This document shows positions 42,208-51,056 of a stretch of DNA of 64,000 nt, piece after piece. The notes beneath the pieces were generated by a model. It made no database searches. It was not told where the DNA came from and worked only from the letters and a program-made list of their open reading frames with translations. The stretch is from Ruminococcus sp. XPD3002 (GTDB lineage Bacteria; Bacillota; Clostridia; Oscillospirales; Ruminococcaceae). The stretch is from positions 62,001-126,000 of the forward strand of contig FPJT01000011.1 in NCBI GenBank assembly GCA_900119535.1. The letters run 5' to 3'. The stretch's first letter is position 1. The number at the start of each line of letters is the position of its first letter. A program made the position numbers and the translations under genes.

Positions 42208-43146
42208 TTGAAACAGAGATTGGATAACAGGATATCATTTCTCGGCATTGCTGCGGTATTGGTGATAATCTGTGATATTGCTTCGTTTGCACTCCTTTTC
42301 TCACGTCTTTCCGCTTATGCTCCCGAAGGATTCAGAAATGTCATACCGCTTACGGAGTCGAGAGACCTTACTACAGTTACGGAATCAACCCGTCAGGAGC
42401 TTGCGGGCGGAGACAGTGCCTCACAGCTTTCGGCGCATGATGTTCCGAATGTGGTACAGCTTGCATCTCCGGGATTCAGGACATATGACAAGGATAAGGT
42501 GTGGGTATCGGATACCGATCTGGAGATATTCCGCCTTACCTACAGCAGCGAGAACGGTATGACCGTAAAGAGTGAGAACGGCGATAAGCTCATAGCTCCC
42601 GGAACTTCGGAAGAATATGTGTTCACTCTTGAAAATACGGGCGATGTACCTCTTGCATATGACATGACAATGTCCGCAAAGGTAACGGGTACCGACCTCG
42701 AACTTCCCGTAAAGGTGAACGTTCACGATCATACAGACAGGTATATCCTCGGAAGCAGCGACACTCTTACAAAGGTCGATTCGCTTAACAGCGTTGCGGA
42801 ACATTCACAGCTAAGTGCTGGCAGATTCGCAGTTTATACCCTTAAATGGGAGTGGCCCTTTGAGTGGGACAACGATGACTATGATACAATGCTCGGCAAT
42901 ATGGCTGTTGATGACGATCTTGCTCTTACCATACGCATCAACACCTATGCTTCATACGATGAAGAAGCTGCCGAAGCTCCTGCGGAAAAGCAGGAGGAGC
43001 ACGGACTTGAAGCTCCGTATTCACCTGTGGCTTCACCGAAAACAGGTGTTGCTCTCGGCATGATACCTGTGATACTTACGGCTGCGCTTATAGCCATGTT
43101 CGTAATGCGTCCCAAAAACAGAAAAGATGAGGAAACTGAAACTTGA
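42208..43146 (+). CDS. TasA-like protein with SPKTG wall-anchor signal (candidate fibre base)
   Basis: 312 residues from a TTG with GAGGAGGGGA upstream. N-terminal hydrophobic segment (about 8-32), a beta-rich ectodomain sharing features with the major subunit (LIAPGTSEEYVFTLENTGDVPLAYDMTMSAKV; YTLKWEWPFEWDNDDYDTMLGNMAV), then a typical sortase signal: SPKTG at about 276-280, a hydrophobic helix, and a charged tail RPKNRKDEETET. SPKTG is a known substrate motif of class B sortase in Clostridioides difficile. No sortase lies in the window. The protein would tether fibres to the wall. Its stop overlaps the next start. Confidence 0.82.
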   Translation: MKQRLDNRISFLGIAAVLVIICDIASFALLFSRLSAYAPEGFRNVIPLTESRDLTTVTESTRQELAGGDSASQLSAHDVPNVVQLASPGFRTYDKDKVWVSDTDLEIFRLTYSSENGMTVKSENGDKLIAPGTSEEYVFTLENTGDVPLAYDMTMSAKVTGTDLELPVKVNVHDHTDRYILGSSDTLTKVDSLNSVAEHSQLSAGRFAVYTLKWEWPFEWDNDDYDTMLGNMAVDDDLALTIRINTYASYDEEAAEAPAEKQEEHGLEAPYSPVASPKTGVALGMIPVILTAALIAMFVMRPKNRKDEETET

Positions 43147-43685
43147 AACGTAAATTCAGCATCCTGCGTATCCTGATACTTGCTTTTATAAGCCTTATCA
43201 TAGGTCACAGACTCTATATATGGAACGCAGAGACTCTTGTAGGCAACGCTATGCCGATGCCTTTCGGAACAGGTGTAGCAGTTGTGCTTTCGGGCAGTAT
43301 GGAACCCGAACTAAGCGTGGATGACCTCGTTATAGTAAGGGCTGCCGATACATACAATAAAGGCGATGTGGTGGTATATCAGGACGGGAACGGTCTCGTC
43401 ATACACCGCATCATAGACTCTGATGACAACAGCTATACTACAAAGGGCGATGCCAATAATGTCCCCGATCCTCCCGTAAGGAAGGAAATGATAAAGGGCA
43501 GAATGACCGCTCGTATCAGTTCGGCAGGAGCTGTTGTAAGATTTATAAAGACACCTGCGGGGTTCTTTCTGATGATAGCGGCTGCTGTGCTGCTGTTTGA
43601 GATACCTTATCTTTCGGAAAGAAAAAAAGCACTGGCTCAGCAGGAAAAAATAAAGGAAGAGATAAGAAAACTTAAAGAGGAATGA
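43143..43685 (+). CDS. SipW-type signal peptidase I, second of two
   Basis: 180 residues, TTG start overlapping the previous stop. N-terminal helix, catalytic Ser52 in VLSGSMEPELSVDDLVIV, His88 in LVIHRIIDSDDNSYTTKGDANNVPDPPVRKEM, second helix near 137-156, and a charged coiled tail. The Ser-His pair again marks the SipW/ER type. It differs clearly from the first peptidase, so the pair is not a recent duplication. Possibly each handles a different subset of the four or five exported partners. Confidence 0.92.
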   Translation: MKRKFSILRILILAFISLIIGHRLYIWNAETLVGNAMPMPFGTGVAVVLSGSMEPELSVDDLVIVRAADTYNKGDVVVYQDGNGLVIHRIIDSDDNSYTTKGDANNVPDPPVRKEMIKGRMTARISSAGAVVRFIKTPAGFFLMIAAAVLLFEIPYLSERKKALAQQEKIKEEIRKLKEE

Positions 43686-43718
43686 TACGCCGTCCGAGTC
43701 CGATGAGCGACGGTATCT
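43684..43718 (+). other. Hairpin between the second peptidase and the next gene
   Basis: GATACGCCGTC and GACGGTATC arms (with a bulge) span about 43684-43717; no T-run. Confidence 0.4.
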
Positions 43719-43739
43719 TATAATAAAGGAGGAAACGCT

Positions 43740-44351
43740 GTGAACAGATCCAACAGAAAAAACGGCTTTCTCTCATATAATAATCTGCTCAGAGCAGCGG
43801 CTGTCCTCTTCATACTCACTATGATATCGGTTTGGTGGGTGAGCGGACTTTTTGCAAAGTTCATCGTTTCGGATAACCGCTCTGATGCAGTTCGTGCAGC
43901 GGCTTTCTCTGAGATAGCCGTGAAAGAGCATAAAGTAGTTTACGATAACGGCGTCTATTCGCTTGATACTTCCAAAGCTGTCAGCAGCAACGAATACAGT
44001 ATCGTTGTTCCGGGAACAAAGCTCCCGAAGGATCCCTTTGTTACAATAGACGGAAACAGCGATGCTTCAGGCGTTGTCTATATCGAGGTCAATGATGACG
44101 GGCTTCCCGATGAGATAACTTACAGTATCAGCAGCGACTGGACTCTGTCCGACGATATCGCTCCGATGCACGGAGGAAGGATATATAAATACAAAAATGT
44201 GCTGCCTGCACATACCGAGACTCTTATCGAACATATCATCAAGGATGATGAGCTTGCCGTAAGCGAGAATTTCAGGGATAAGAGCAATAAGACAAAGAAT
44301 TCGGGCAGCTTCAGCATGGTATTCTATGCTTATCTGATACAGACAGACTGA
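43740..44351 (+). CDS. Exported protein of the fibre locus, SipW-like signal
   Basis: 203 residues; GTG start after AAAGGAGG. An N-terminal hydrophobic stretch ends VSGLFAKFIVSDNRSDAVRAAAFSEIAV, a variant of the TYAKYVTE-AxVAKF signal of SipW substrates. The body has EYSIVVPGTKLPKDPFVTIDGNSDASGVVYIEV, the same 'PGT' strand seen in the TasA-like proteins, and ends MVFYAYLIQTD. No anchor. Likely a minor fibre component or assembly helper (TapA-like role is only a guess). Confidence 0.75.
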   Translation: MNRSNRKNGFLSYNNLLRAAAVLFILTMISVWWVSGLFAKFIVSDNRSDAVRAAAFSEIAVKEHKVVYDNGVYSLDTSKAVSSNEYSIVVPGTKLPKDPFVTIDGNSDASGVVYIEVNDDGLPDEITYSISSDWTLSDDIAPMHGGRIYKYKNVLPAHTETLIEHIIKDDELAVSENFRDKSNKTKNSGSFSMVFYAYLIQTD

Positions 44352-44373
44352 TATGCGGAAAGGAGGGGAGCGT

Positions 44374-44979
44374 ATGAGAGCTGAGCTTTTAAACAAAAAG
44401 AATATAGTGATATTTGCTGTTACGGCTTCTCTGCTCCTTACGGCTGCCCTTACCACTGCATACGCAAAATACCGCAAAGGCTCCGAAGCCGTGGAAAACA
44501 CTTTTTCCACCGCTGAATACGGAGAGCCTTCCATCAGCGATAATGTAGAGAAAAACGGAAGCGGTCACTTCGTCAAGAATAATCTCGCTGTCATTGCGGC
44601 AGATGAAGGCTATCCCGTATATGTCCGCGCTGAACTCGTTGTAACATGGCAGAACGCCGACGGTATCGTTTACGGCTCTCAGCCTGTTCCCGGAACGGAC
44701 TATGCCCTTGAATACGATACCGATAAATGGGTAAAGGCTTCGGACGGTTTCTTCTACTACACTGAAAAAGTTGAGAGCGGAAGTCATACCGCTCCCCTTA
44801 TCGGAGCTCAGCAGGCTCTTGAACAGCTGTCTTCCGCGCCTGTAGGCTATACCATGCATGTAGAGGTCATCTCAGAGACCATACAGGCTGTGGGAAATAC
44901 GGACGATGATTCCGCTTCGGCTGTTCTGAGCGCATGGGGCGTTCAGCCCGATCAGCTTGCAGAGGGAGGTCAGCCATGA
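44374..44979 (+). CDS. Exported SipW-type substrate protein
   Basis: 201 residues from ATG 44374, which follows AAAGGAGGGG. The signal is typical of SipW substrates: LNKKNIVIFAVTASLLLTAALTTAYAKYRKGSEAVENTFSTAEY. The body is beta-rich with FVKNNLAVIAADEGYPVYVRAELVVTWQNADGIVYGSQPVPGTDYALEYDTDKWVKASDGFFYYTEKVESGSHTAPLI, a layout shared with proteins exported by this route in clostridia. No anchor. Its stop overlaps the start of the giant protein, so the two are translated together. Confidence 0.82.
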   Translation: MRAELLNKKNIVIFAVTASLLLTAALTTAYAKYRKGSEAVENTFSTAEYGEPSISDNVEKNGSGHFVKNNLAVIAADEGYPVYVRAELVVTWQNADGIVYGSQPVPGTDYALEYDTDKWVKASDGFFYYTEKVESGSHTAPLIGAQQALEQLSSAPVGYTMHVEVISETIQAVGNTDDDSASAVLSAWGVQPDQLAEGGQP

Positions 44980-47900
44980 CTAAAAATATGAAAAAAACTT
45001 TACTGCTTGCCGCAGGTTTCATATTCATCGTGGCAGCATGCCTCTTCGCAGGAGGTATTTATGCAGAAACTGCCGATGATATGGTAACGGCAACCATAAA
45101 TTACTACTATTACGATGAGAATGCAGAGGGCTTCAAGGGCTCTTCACCATTCCCTTCATTCGTTGCACATATGCCGAAGGGTTCGGCTGAAATGGCGGAA
45201 AGAAATCCCGTAGTTCCGGGATTTACGCCTTGCGATATAGACAGGAACCCCCTTGAGAGCGTATCTGTTGAATTTACGGAGGACAGTGTTACTGATATAT
45301 TCTATTTTCCTTCCGAAGTTCAGTACGTTATCAGGCTGAATAAACAGACACCTGATCTTAACGGCTATGATACTGCCGTTATCATCAACGGAAAGGGCAT
45401 AACAGGTACGGAACCCATAGAATTCGAGGACGATCAGCCTATAGAGGAGCTGGACGGAAAGACTCTCGCCGAGGCTTTCGAGGGATTTACCCTTATGTAC
45501 CACGTTCCCGAGGTCATTGCAGCGGACGGTTCTACCGAGTTTGAGTGCTTCTACGACAGGAACAATTACCTTGTTAAGTTCGAGCTCGGAAACGGCGGCT
45601 ACGGAGTTGATCCGATATATGCTCCTTATGAATCGACTCTCTACGTGAATCAGGCGCCCGTAAGAGCAGGCTATACTTTCCTCGGCTGGTCCGATCAGCA
45701 GCCTGACAGTGAGGGAAATGCTCCTGTTACGGGACTTGCTCCGACTGTCACTGAGGATAAGACCTATTATGCAGTCTGGAGAAAAAATGAACCTGTTCCT
45801 TATACGATAATCTATAAGAATGCGGATATAGATGACGGCGGAGAAACTTCCTACAGCTACTGGGGAGTTAAAACTCTTACAGCCGATCCCGATACAGTCT
45901 TTACTATCGACGAGATCATAGCCGCAAACAAGGATAACACCGAGCTCAATGATTTCGGTTATTTCACCTTCGACGAGGCTGCTACAAAAGCCGATAACCC
46001 TTCCGAGATAACTGTAAAGGGCGATGGTTCAACTATAATAAGATTCTATTATTCCAGAAACAAGTATAAGCTGAGGTTCGTTTATCTGAAGCATACATCT
46101 TCAACTTCTGTTACAGAAGGTGATCCCGTAGAGAGCATTACAGACGGTCATCAATATGCACTTGTCAATACGAACCGTGGAAGATCAAAGGTTCTTACAA
46201 ATCAAAAAGCGAATGATAATATGCGTGCGCTAAAGAATTTCAGCGAAGTGAAATTCGATTATCTATGGACATTTGTTCCTGCTGAGGACGGTTATTACAT
46301 ACAGTATTCCGACGGTCAATACCTGTCCGTTAATATTACTAATACAAATGCAGGTAATGCTGTTGTTATGTCGGATACACCGACTCTGTTCAAAATTGCA
46401 CCATATGGTGATTCTTCAAATGAATTTCTTATTTATACCACCTATGCAAATAAACAGTTTTATTTGAATGATAAAAGTAATGCGGGTGAAAGAATACAGG
46501 TGTATCCAAGTAATCCTCCTATAGAAGGTGGAAATAACAATCCGAACAGATGGCAGATATATGACGCAGAAGATGCTGTGACCACAACTATATACAGCAT
46601 TATCAAAGCTGCAAACAGTACCGGAAGCGGTCACTTCCCGGGTGATGCGAGTATGAACTATGTTCTGCCTTATATGCCTGAAGTGGACACTTCATCAGGT
46701 ATAACCAGAGGTTCGTATATTTACAATAACGAGGAATATGAATATCTCGAACTGGTTGCGGAATATGATGCAAATATCGAGGATATGTGGCCTGCTGACG
46801 TTATAGGAACTTCGGGAAATTATTCCTTCGGTTCATGGAGTACTCAGGACGGTACGGAATACAGAAGACGTCATTCTACTCATGCTAACATTGTAGGAGC
46901 ATATCCTTATATGTCATCTGAGATGATAGTCGATCCTTCATATGTATATGATCCCGAAAACAGCGAGAGCGTTGCTCAGCTCCTCTGGGCGTGGTGGGGA
47001 AAAGCAGATGATAATGTGACTGATCACCGCTTTAATATCTATTACGAGGTGCTGGATGAGAATGATCCAAATGCTGTAAGCTATAACGGTGTAAACTATC
47101 TGCTGGACCGTACACTGGATCTTACAGCTGCTCACAATTTAAATACAAGAATAGATCCGTTCGTTTATAAGGGCTTTACTATAATCCCGTCAGAGCAGGG
47201 CGGACACGCACGTTCAAACGTTACAGAGACAGGTCAGTATCAGGATCCTGTTGACGGCGTATGGACTACCGAATTCCATTACATGCGAAATGTCCACTCT
47301 ATCAGATACTATAATTACAACAGCTATTACGATACAGGCAAGGATACATCTGCTGTAAAGTATGGTCAGGCACTAAGCGAGTTCACTCCCGATACACCGC
47401 CATATCCTTCTGATCTTAAGGAGGATGCTTACGAGTTTGCAGGCTGGTATACCACCGATACCTATGACGAGCTTTTCGACTGGTCGGAAACTATGCCCGA
47501 TAACGATATTACAGTGTATGCCTACTGGAAGCCCAAGACCTTTACTATCAATTTCTATAACGATGAAAGCGATTATCGGAACGGCAACCCATTTAAACAC
47601 TCGGAACCCGTAGACTATGGTACATTCATCAATCCTTCGGAAGCAGAGCAAAACCTTGTTCCGCCTGTTATAACAAGCGCTACAGGTGAATACAATGCGG
47701 CAAAGGCTGGCTGGTATTACTACGACAGCAATAACAAGCTTCACGCTTTCGATCCTGCAACTATGACAGTTTCGGGCAATATGGACCTCTTTATGAAGTG
47801 GTCTTCCACTGTTCCTTCGGCTTTCGGAGTTCACTATGTTGTGAAGAACAACGAATCCGTAAAGGTTGCGGATGATACTACTGGTTACTCCTTTGTCGGT

Positions 47901-49526
47901 CTTACAAGGACCTTCAAGGCTAAGGTAGATGATGAACTGAATGAGGGATTCAAGACGAATTATTTCCCCGACAGAAGCAGTACTTCAATACTCATGAGCG
48001 GTGATCCCGAGCAGAACGAAAAGTCATTCTACTATGTACACCGCGACAGTGTTCCGTATACGGTCAGATACCTTGAAAAGGGTACTGACAGACCGCTTCT
48101 TGAAGACAAGATAGTAAGCGACAATATCTATTCTGTAGTTACGGAAAAATACATACCTATAAACGATTATGTTCCCGAAAACTACTACCAGTCACTTATC
48201 GTGACTGTTTCGGACGATCCTGCGGAAGAAGCAGAAAATAACGTTATAATCTTCTATTATACCGAGGATACGGTCAATGTTCCTTACCACGTAAAGTACC
48301 TCATTGAGGACGATAACGGCAAGTATACTCAGGAGATAGACGGCGTTACATACCACTTCAAGGAAGCAGGCTATATAGATTCCATAAGTCAGCGCGGAAG
48401 CACAAAGGATATAACTGTAAATACCTACAGCGGATATGAAGCCGATAATTACCACGAGATAATCTATACAAAAACAGACGATGTTGAGTACAGCACAGAG
48501 GGCGAACCGCATAAGGTTAACGGCGCTTCATCCGTAAGCCTGACTCTCGACGGCGACTGTACAGGCAAAGAACTTCACATCCATTATCTTAAGAAGTATT
48601 ATCCGGTAAAGATAACATATAAGTCCTCGAATATGAACGAGGAGGCTCTTAAACTCTGGAATGAGGCTATGCTTGCAGAGTACAGCGGTCTTACAGGCGA
48701 AGATCCTGTTGAGTACGGCGGAGTTCGCTACTACAGATCATTCTACAGGATAGATGAAGACCGGAAATACAATGATACCTACACTTCGTCCGCAAAGGAA
48801 CTTAACGGTTTCAATATCACAGGTGCAAATTCCAAGAGCATTATCGTTGCAGACGACGATAGCTTTACCAAAAACAAAATGGAATTCATCTATACAAGAC
48901 TCGAACAGATGATGTTCAGGTTCTATGGAGTGATACCCGACGGCAATTCAAGAACTATCGCAGATCCGAACGAGATCAGCCTTCTCTCTTACAATCAGCA
49001 GATAAGATACGTCGGCGAAAGACCTACGACTGTCAGAGCTGAGACTTCAACAGACCTTTACCGGTTTGTTGGCTGGTATAACGATGAGGCTTGCACTCAG
49101 AAGGTCAACGATTCCCTGCTGAGCGGAACCGCTAAGAACGAATTCAGACCGCTCGGTTCAAACGATGACGTTTCATACTACGCTCTCTATGACTTCAAAC
49201 GCGGCGATCTTACCGTAACTACCGACGGATGTGACGATACGTCTCAGTCATTCGAATATATTATCAGAGGCAAGGATCCGCATAACAGTCACATTGAGAT
49301 GAAAATATGCATAAACGGCAACGGAAGCAAAACTATCAAAAACCTTCCTATCGGTAACTATGATGTTATCCAGACCGACTGGTCATGGAGATATACTCCC
49401 GATGCTGTTACAAAAACAGCGGCAGTAAATGATACTGCTCCTGTTCAGGCAGACTTTACACAGACAATGTCAGACACCAGATGGCTTGACGGAAACGGCT
49501 ATAAGGACAACAAATTTGCCGAATAA
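44976..49526 (+). CDS. Giant multidomain surface protein (InlB B-repeat, trefoil-like and Cna-like domains)
   Basis: 1516 residues from ATG 44976 (GGGAGG upstream). Signal peptide, no lipobox. Domains in approximate order: an InlB B-type repeat (198-270, AGYTFLGWSD ... YYAVW); an AT-rich-coded block (about 361-548) with LWTFVPAEDGYYIQYSDGQYLSVN resembling a beta-trefoil lectin; a region with GSYIYNNEEYEYLELVAEYD; another B-repeat (773-846, YEFAGWYTTD ... VYAYW); MucBP-like strands (1025-1180, VPYTVRYLEKGTDRPL, VPYHVKYLIEDDNG); a third B-repeat (about 1311-1405, RFVGWYNDEACTQ); and a terminal Cna_B-like domain (1409-1516, SKTIKNLPIGNYDVIQTDWSWRY). No wall anchor. Reads as a tip adhesin. Confidence 0.88.
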   Translation: MTKNMKKTLLLAAGFIFIVAACLFAGGIYAETADDMVTATINYYYYDENAEGFKGSSPFPSFVAHMPKGSAEMAERNPVVPGFTPCDIDRNPLESVSVEFTEDSVTDIFYFPSEVQYVIRLNKQTPDLNGYDTAVIINGKGITGTEPIEFEDDQPIEELDGKTLAEAFEGFTLMYHVPEVIAADGSTEFECFYDRNNYLVKFELGNGGYGVDPIYAPYESTLYVNQAPVRAGYTFLGWSDQQPDSEGNAPVTGLAPTVTEDKTYYAVWRKNEPVPYTIIYKNADIDDGGETSYSYWGVKTLTADPDTVFTIDEIIAANKDNTELNDFGYFTFDEAATKADNPSEITVKGDGSTIIRFYYSRNKYKLRFVYLKHTSSTSVTEGDPVESITDGHQYALVNTNRGRSKVLTNQKANDNMRALKNFSEVKFDYLWTFVPAEDGYYIQYSDGQYLSVNITNTNAGNAVVMSDTPTLFKIAPYGDSSNEFLIYTTYANKQFYLNDKSNAGERIQVYPSNPPIEGGNNNPNRWQIYDAEDAVTTTIYSIIKAANSTGSGHFPGDASMNYVLPYMPEVDTSSGITRGSYIYNNEEYEYLELVAEYDANIEDMWPADVIGTSGNYSFGSWSTQDGTEYRRRHSTHANIVGAYPYMSSEMIVDPSYVYDPENSESVAQLLWAWWGKADDNVTDHRFNIYYEVLDENDPNAVSYNGVNYLLDRTLDLTAAHNLNTRIDPFVYKGFTIIPSEQGGHARSNVTETGQYQDPVDGVWTTEFHYMRNVHSIRYYNYNSYYDTGKDTSAVKYGQALSEFTPDTPPYPSDLKEDAYEFAGWYTTDTYDELFDWSETMPDNDITVYAYWKPKTFTINFYNDESDYRNGNPFKHSEPVDYGTFINPSEAEQNLVPPVITSATGEYNAAKAGWYYYDSNNKLHAFDPATMTVSGNMDLFMKWSSTVPSAFGVHYVVKNNESVKVADDTTGYSFVGLTRTFKAKVDDELNEGFKTNYFPDRSSTSILMSGDPEQNEKSFYYVHRDSVPYTVRYLEKGTDRPLLEDKIVSDNIYSVVTEKYIPINDYVPENYYQSLIVTVSDDPAEEAENNVIIFYYTEDTVNVPYHVKYLIEDDNGKYTQEIDGVTYHFKEAGYIDSISQRGSTKDITVNTYSGYEADNYHEIIYTKTDDVEYSTEGEPHKVNGASSVSLTLDGDCTGKELHIHYLKKYYPVKITYKSSNMNEEALKLWNEAMLAEYSGLTGEDPVEYGGVRYYRSFYRIDEDRKYNDTYTSSAKELNGFNITGANSKSIIVADDDSFTKNKMEFIYTRLEQMMFRFYGVIPDGNSRTIADPNEISLLSYNQQIRYVGERPTTVRAETSTDLYRFVGWYNDEACTQKVNDSLLSGTAKNEFRPLGSNDDVSYYALYDFKRGDLTVTTDGCDDTSQSFEYIIRGKDPHNSHIEMKICINGNGSKTIKNLPIGNYDVIQTDWSWRYTPDAVTKTAAVNDTAPVQADFTQTMSDTRWLDGNGYKDNKFAE

Positions 49527-49550
49527 AGCCGCTTAACAATGCTAAAACAA

Positions 49551-49597
49551 AGGGATCCAAAAACTGTCTGCACGATCGTTTTTGGATTCCCTGTTTT
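49551..49597 (+). terminator. Terminator after the fibre locus
   Basis: AGGGATCCAAAAAC (49551-49564) pairs with GTTTTTGGATTCCCT (49578-49592), followed by GTTTTAA. Thirteen to fourteen base pairs. Confidence 0.7.
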
Positions 49598-49646
49598 AAT
49601 GACAATAATATTATTCTTAGTGAATAATAAAAAGAGGAGACTTAAT

Positions 49647-50585
49647 ATGAAAAAATACCTTATTCCCGCACTCATACTCGCTATGGCAGCTTCAATGACA
49701 GGCTGCGGACGTGATAAACCATCGTCAGCGTCAGCAAATTCCAATGTCAGCAGTTCTGAGACTACAGAAGCGGCATCGGATGAAACTGAAGCAGAGACAA
49801 CTGCTCCTGCTGAGGAAAAAACCGAGGAAGCAACTACCGAAGAGGCGGACGGAACAAAAGAAACCGAGACTGAATCGACGGAACCTTCGGAGGACGATTT
49901 TCAGGAGCCGAGCCGTGAACCGCAGGACCTCAGCGGTATTGCAGGCTACTGGTATATAGACGGCGATGCTTCTGCTGCAAGCTTGCATATATCCAATGAC
50001 GGTAAATTCGAGGCTTACTACGCAATAGGCATCAAGGAAGCAAGCGGATATATCATCAGGGAATACAGTAAGGAGATCCCGGGATATTACTTTGTTATGT
50101 ATCTCGATTCGGGCGAGAAGTATATGACATTTGATGATGACGGAAGTGAGCAGAAGAACGATATTTACCTTCAGGGCGAAAATACCGTACACTACGTAAG
50201 ACTCTACGGCGAAGGCGGTCTTGCAGATGACGGACGCGGTCCCGGAGAGGAATTCTGCGGAAGCTGGATGTGCGACAGAGCTAATCTGGAGATAACTCAG
50301 GAAACAGATACAGAGTTCCATGCTGTTATAAAGTGGGGCGCAAGCGCTTCAGCTCATGCCGAGTGGGATTATCCGCTTGTTCTCGAAAACGGAAAGCTCG
50401 TATGCAGCGGCAAGGGCACCAAGACTTTCGTTGAATATAAGGACGCAGGTTCTGAGCCTGAGAAGACAGTCGAGTATACCGACGGAAGCGCAGAGTTTGA
50501 AATGAGCGGCAGCGATATCAAATGGAACGATAAAAAGGAACACAGCGGAGACGATATGCTGTTCAAAGCTGATATCTATGCATAA
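49647..50585 (+). CDS. Lipoprotein of unknown function
   Basis: About 312 residues from ATG 49647 (AGAGGAG upstream). Lipobox MTGCG with Cys near 19, then a Ser/Thr/Glu-rich linker (about 20-95) and a beta-rich C-terminal part with two similar halves: ISGIAGYWYIDGDASAASLHISNDGKFEAYY and FCGSWMCDRANLEITQETDTEFHAVIKWG, as in small beta-barrel lipocalin-like repeats. Function unknown. It lies downstream of the fibre terminator and ends in the hairpin repeat copy B. Confidence 0.72.
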   Translation: MKKYLIPALILAMAASMTGCGRDKPSSASANSNVSSSETTEAASDETEAETTAPAEEKTEEATTEEADGTKETETESTEPSEDDFQEPSREPQDLSGIAGYWYIDGDASAASLHISNDGKFEAYYAIGIKEASGYIIREYSKEIPGYYFVMYLDSGEKYMTFDDDGSEQKNDIYLQGENTVHYVRLYGEGGLADDGRGPGEEFCGSWMCDRANLEITQETDTEFHAVIKWGASASAHAEWDYPLVLENGKLVCSGKGTKTFVEYKDAGSEPEKTVEYTDGSAEFEMSGSDIKWNDKKEHSGDDMLFKADIYA

Positions 50586-50594
50586 ATAAAAATG

Positions 50595-50971
50595 CACTCC
50601 CCTCTGTAGATTATCCTATCGAAGTCTTATATGCACTTATCGGGGGCAAACCTTTCTGAGGAAAGGTTCTTCCCCCGCACCCCCTTTCCAAAGACTTTTT
50701 GCTCCAAATTTTCAGCCTGATATATCCCTTTGCTGATATATAAAATAAACAGCAAATATTTTTGTAAGGGATATATCAGGCTGAAAATTTAAGGCGAAAG
50801 TTTTAGGAAGGGAGTTTGAGGGTGACTCCCCGCAGTGCGGGGAGATGTCACGCAGTGACAGAGGGGACCGCCTCCGTCAGAGGAACCCTTTTTCAAAAGG
50901 GTTTCCCTCAATAAATACGTGTAAAAGTCCGATAGGATAATCTACAGAGGGGAGTGTAAATATTTTTTTAT
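50595..50971. repeat. Nested-hairpin repeat, copy B, sitting inside a bidirectional terminator
   Basis: The outer arms 50595-50621 and 50930-50956 are perfect 27-bp inverted repeats with a T-rich tract at 50962-50968; their sequence is unrelated to the arms of copy A. The 308-bp inner core is the inverted counterpart of copy A, with the same 25-bp central stem (50706-50730 with 50766-50790) and the same flanking hairpins, differing mainly in the apical loop. Like copy A, it lies between two convergent genes. Confidence 0.88.
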
Positions 50972-50982
50972 GTAAAGCACAG

Positions 50983-51009
50983 CGGCTTCCCGAGGAAAAA
51001 GGGAAGCCG
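50983..51009 (-). terminator. Hairpin downstream of the solute-binding protein gene
   Basis: CGGCTTCCC and GGGAAGCCG arms, nine base pairs, loop of nine. The T-run is not adjacent, so it is a weak terminator or message-end stabiliser. Confidence 0.5.
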
Positions 51010-51056
51010 TTATGCTCATAAGGAGGTGGAGTATATAAAATTGTAGATAGCGTTTA

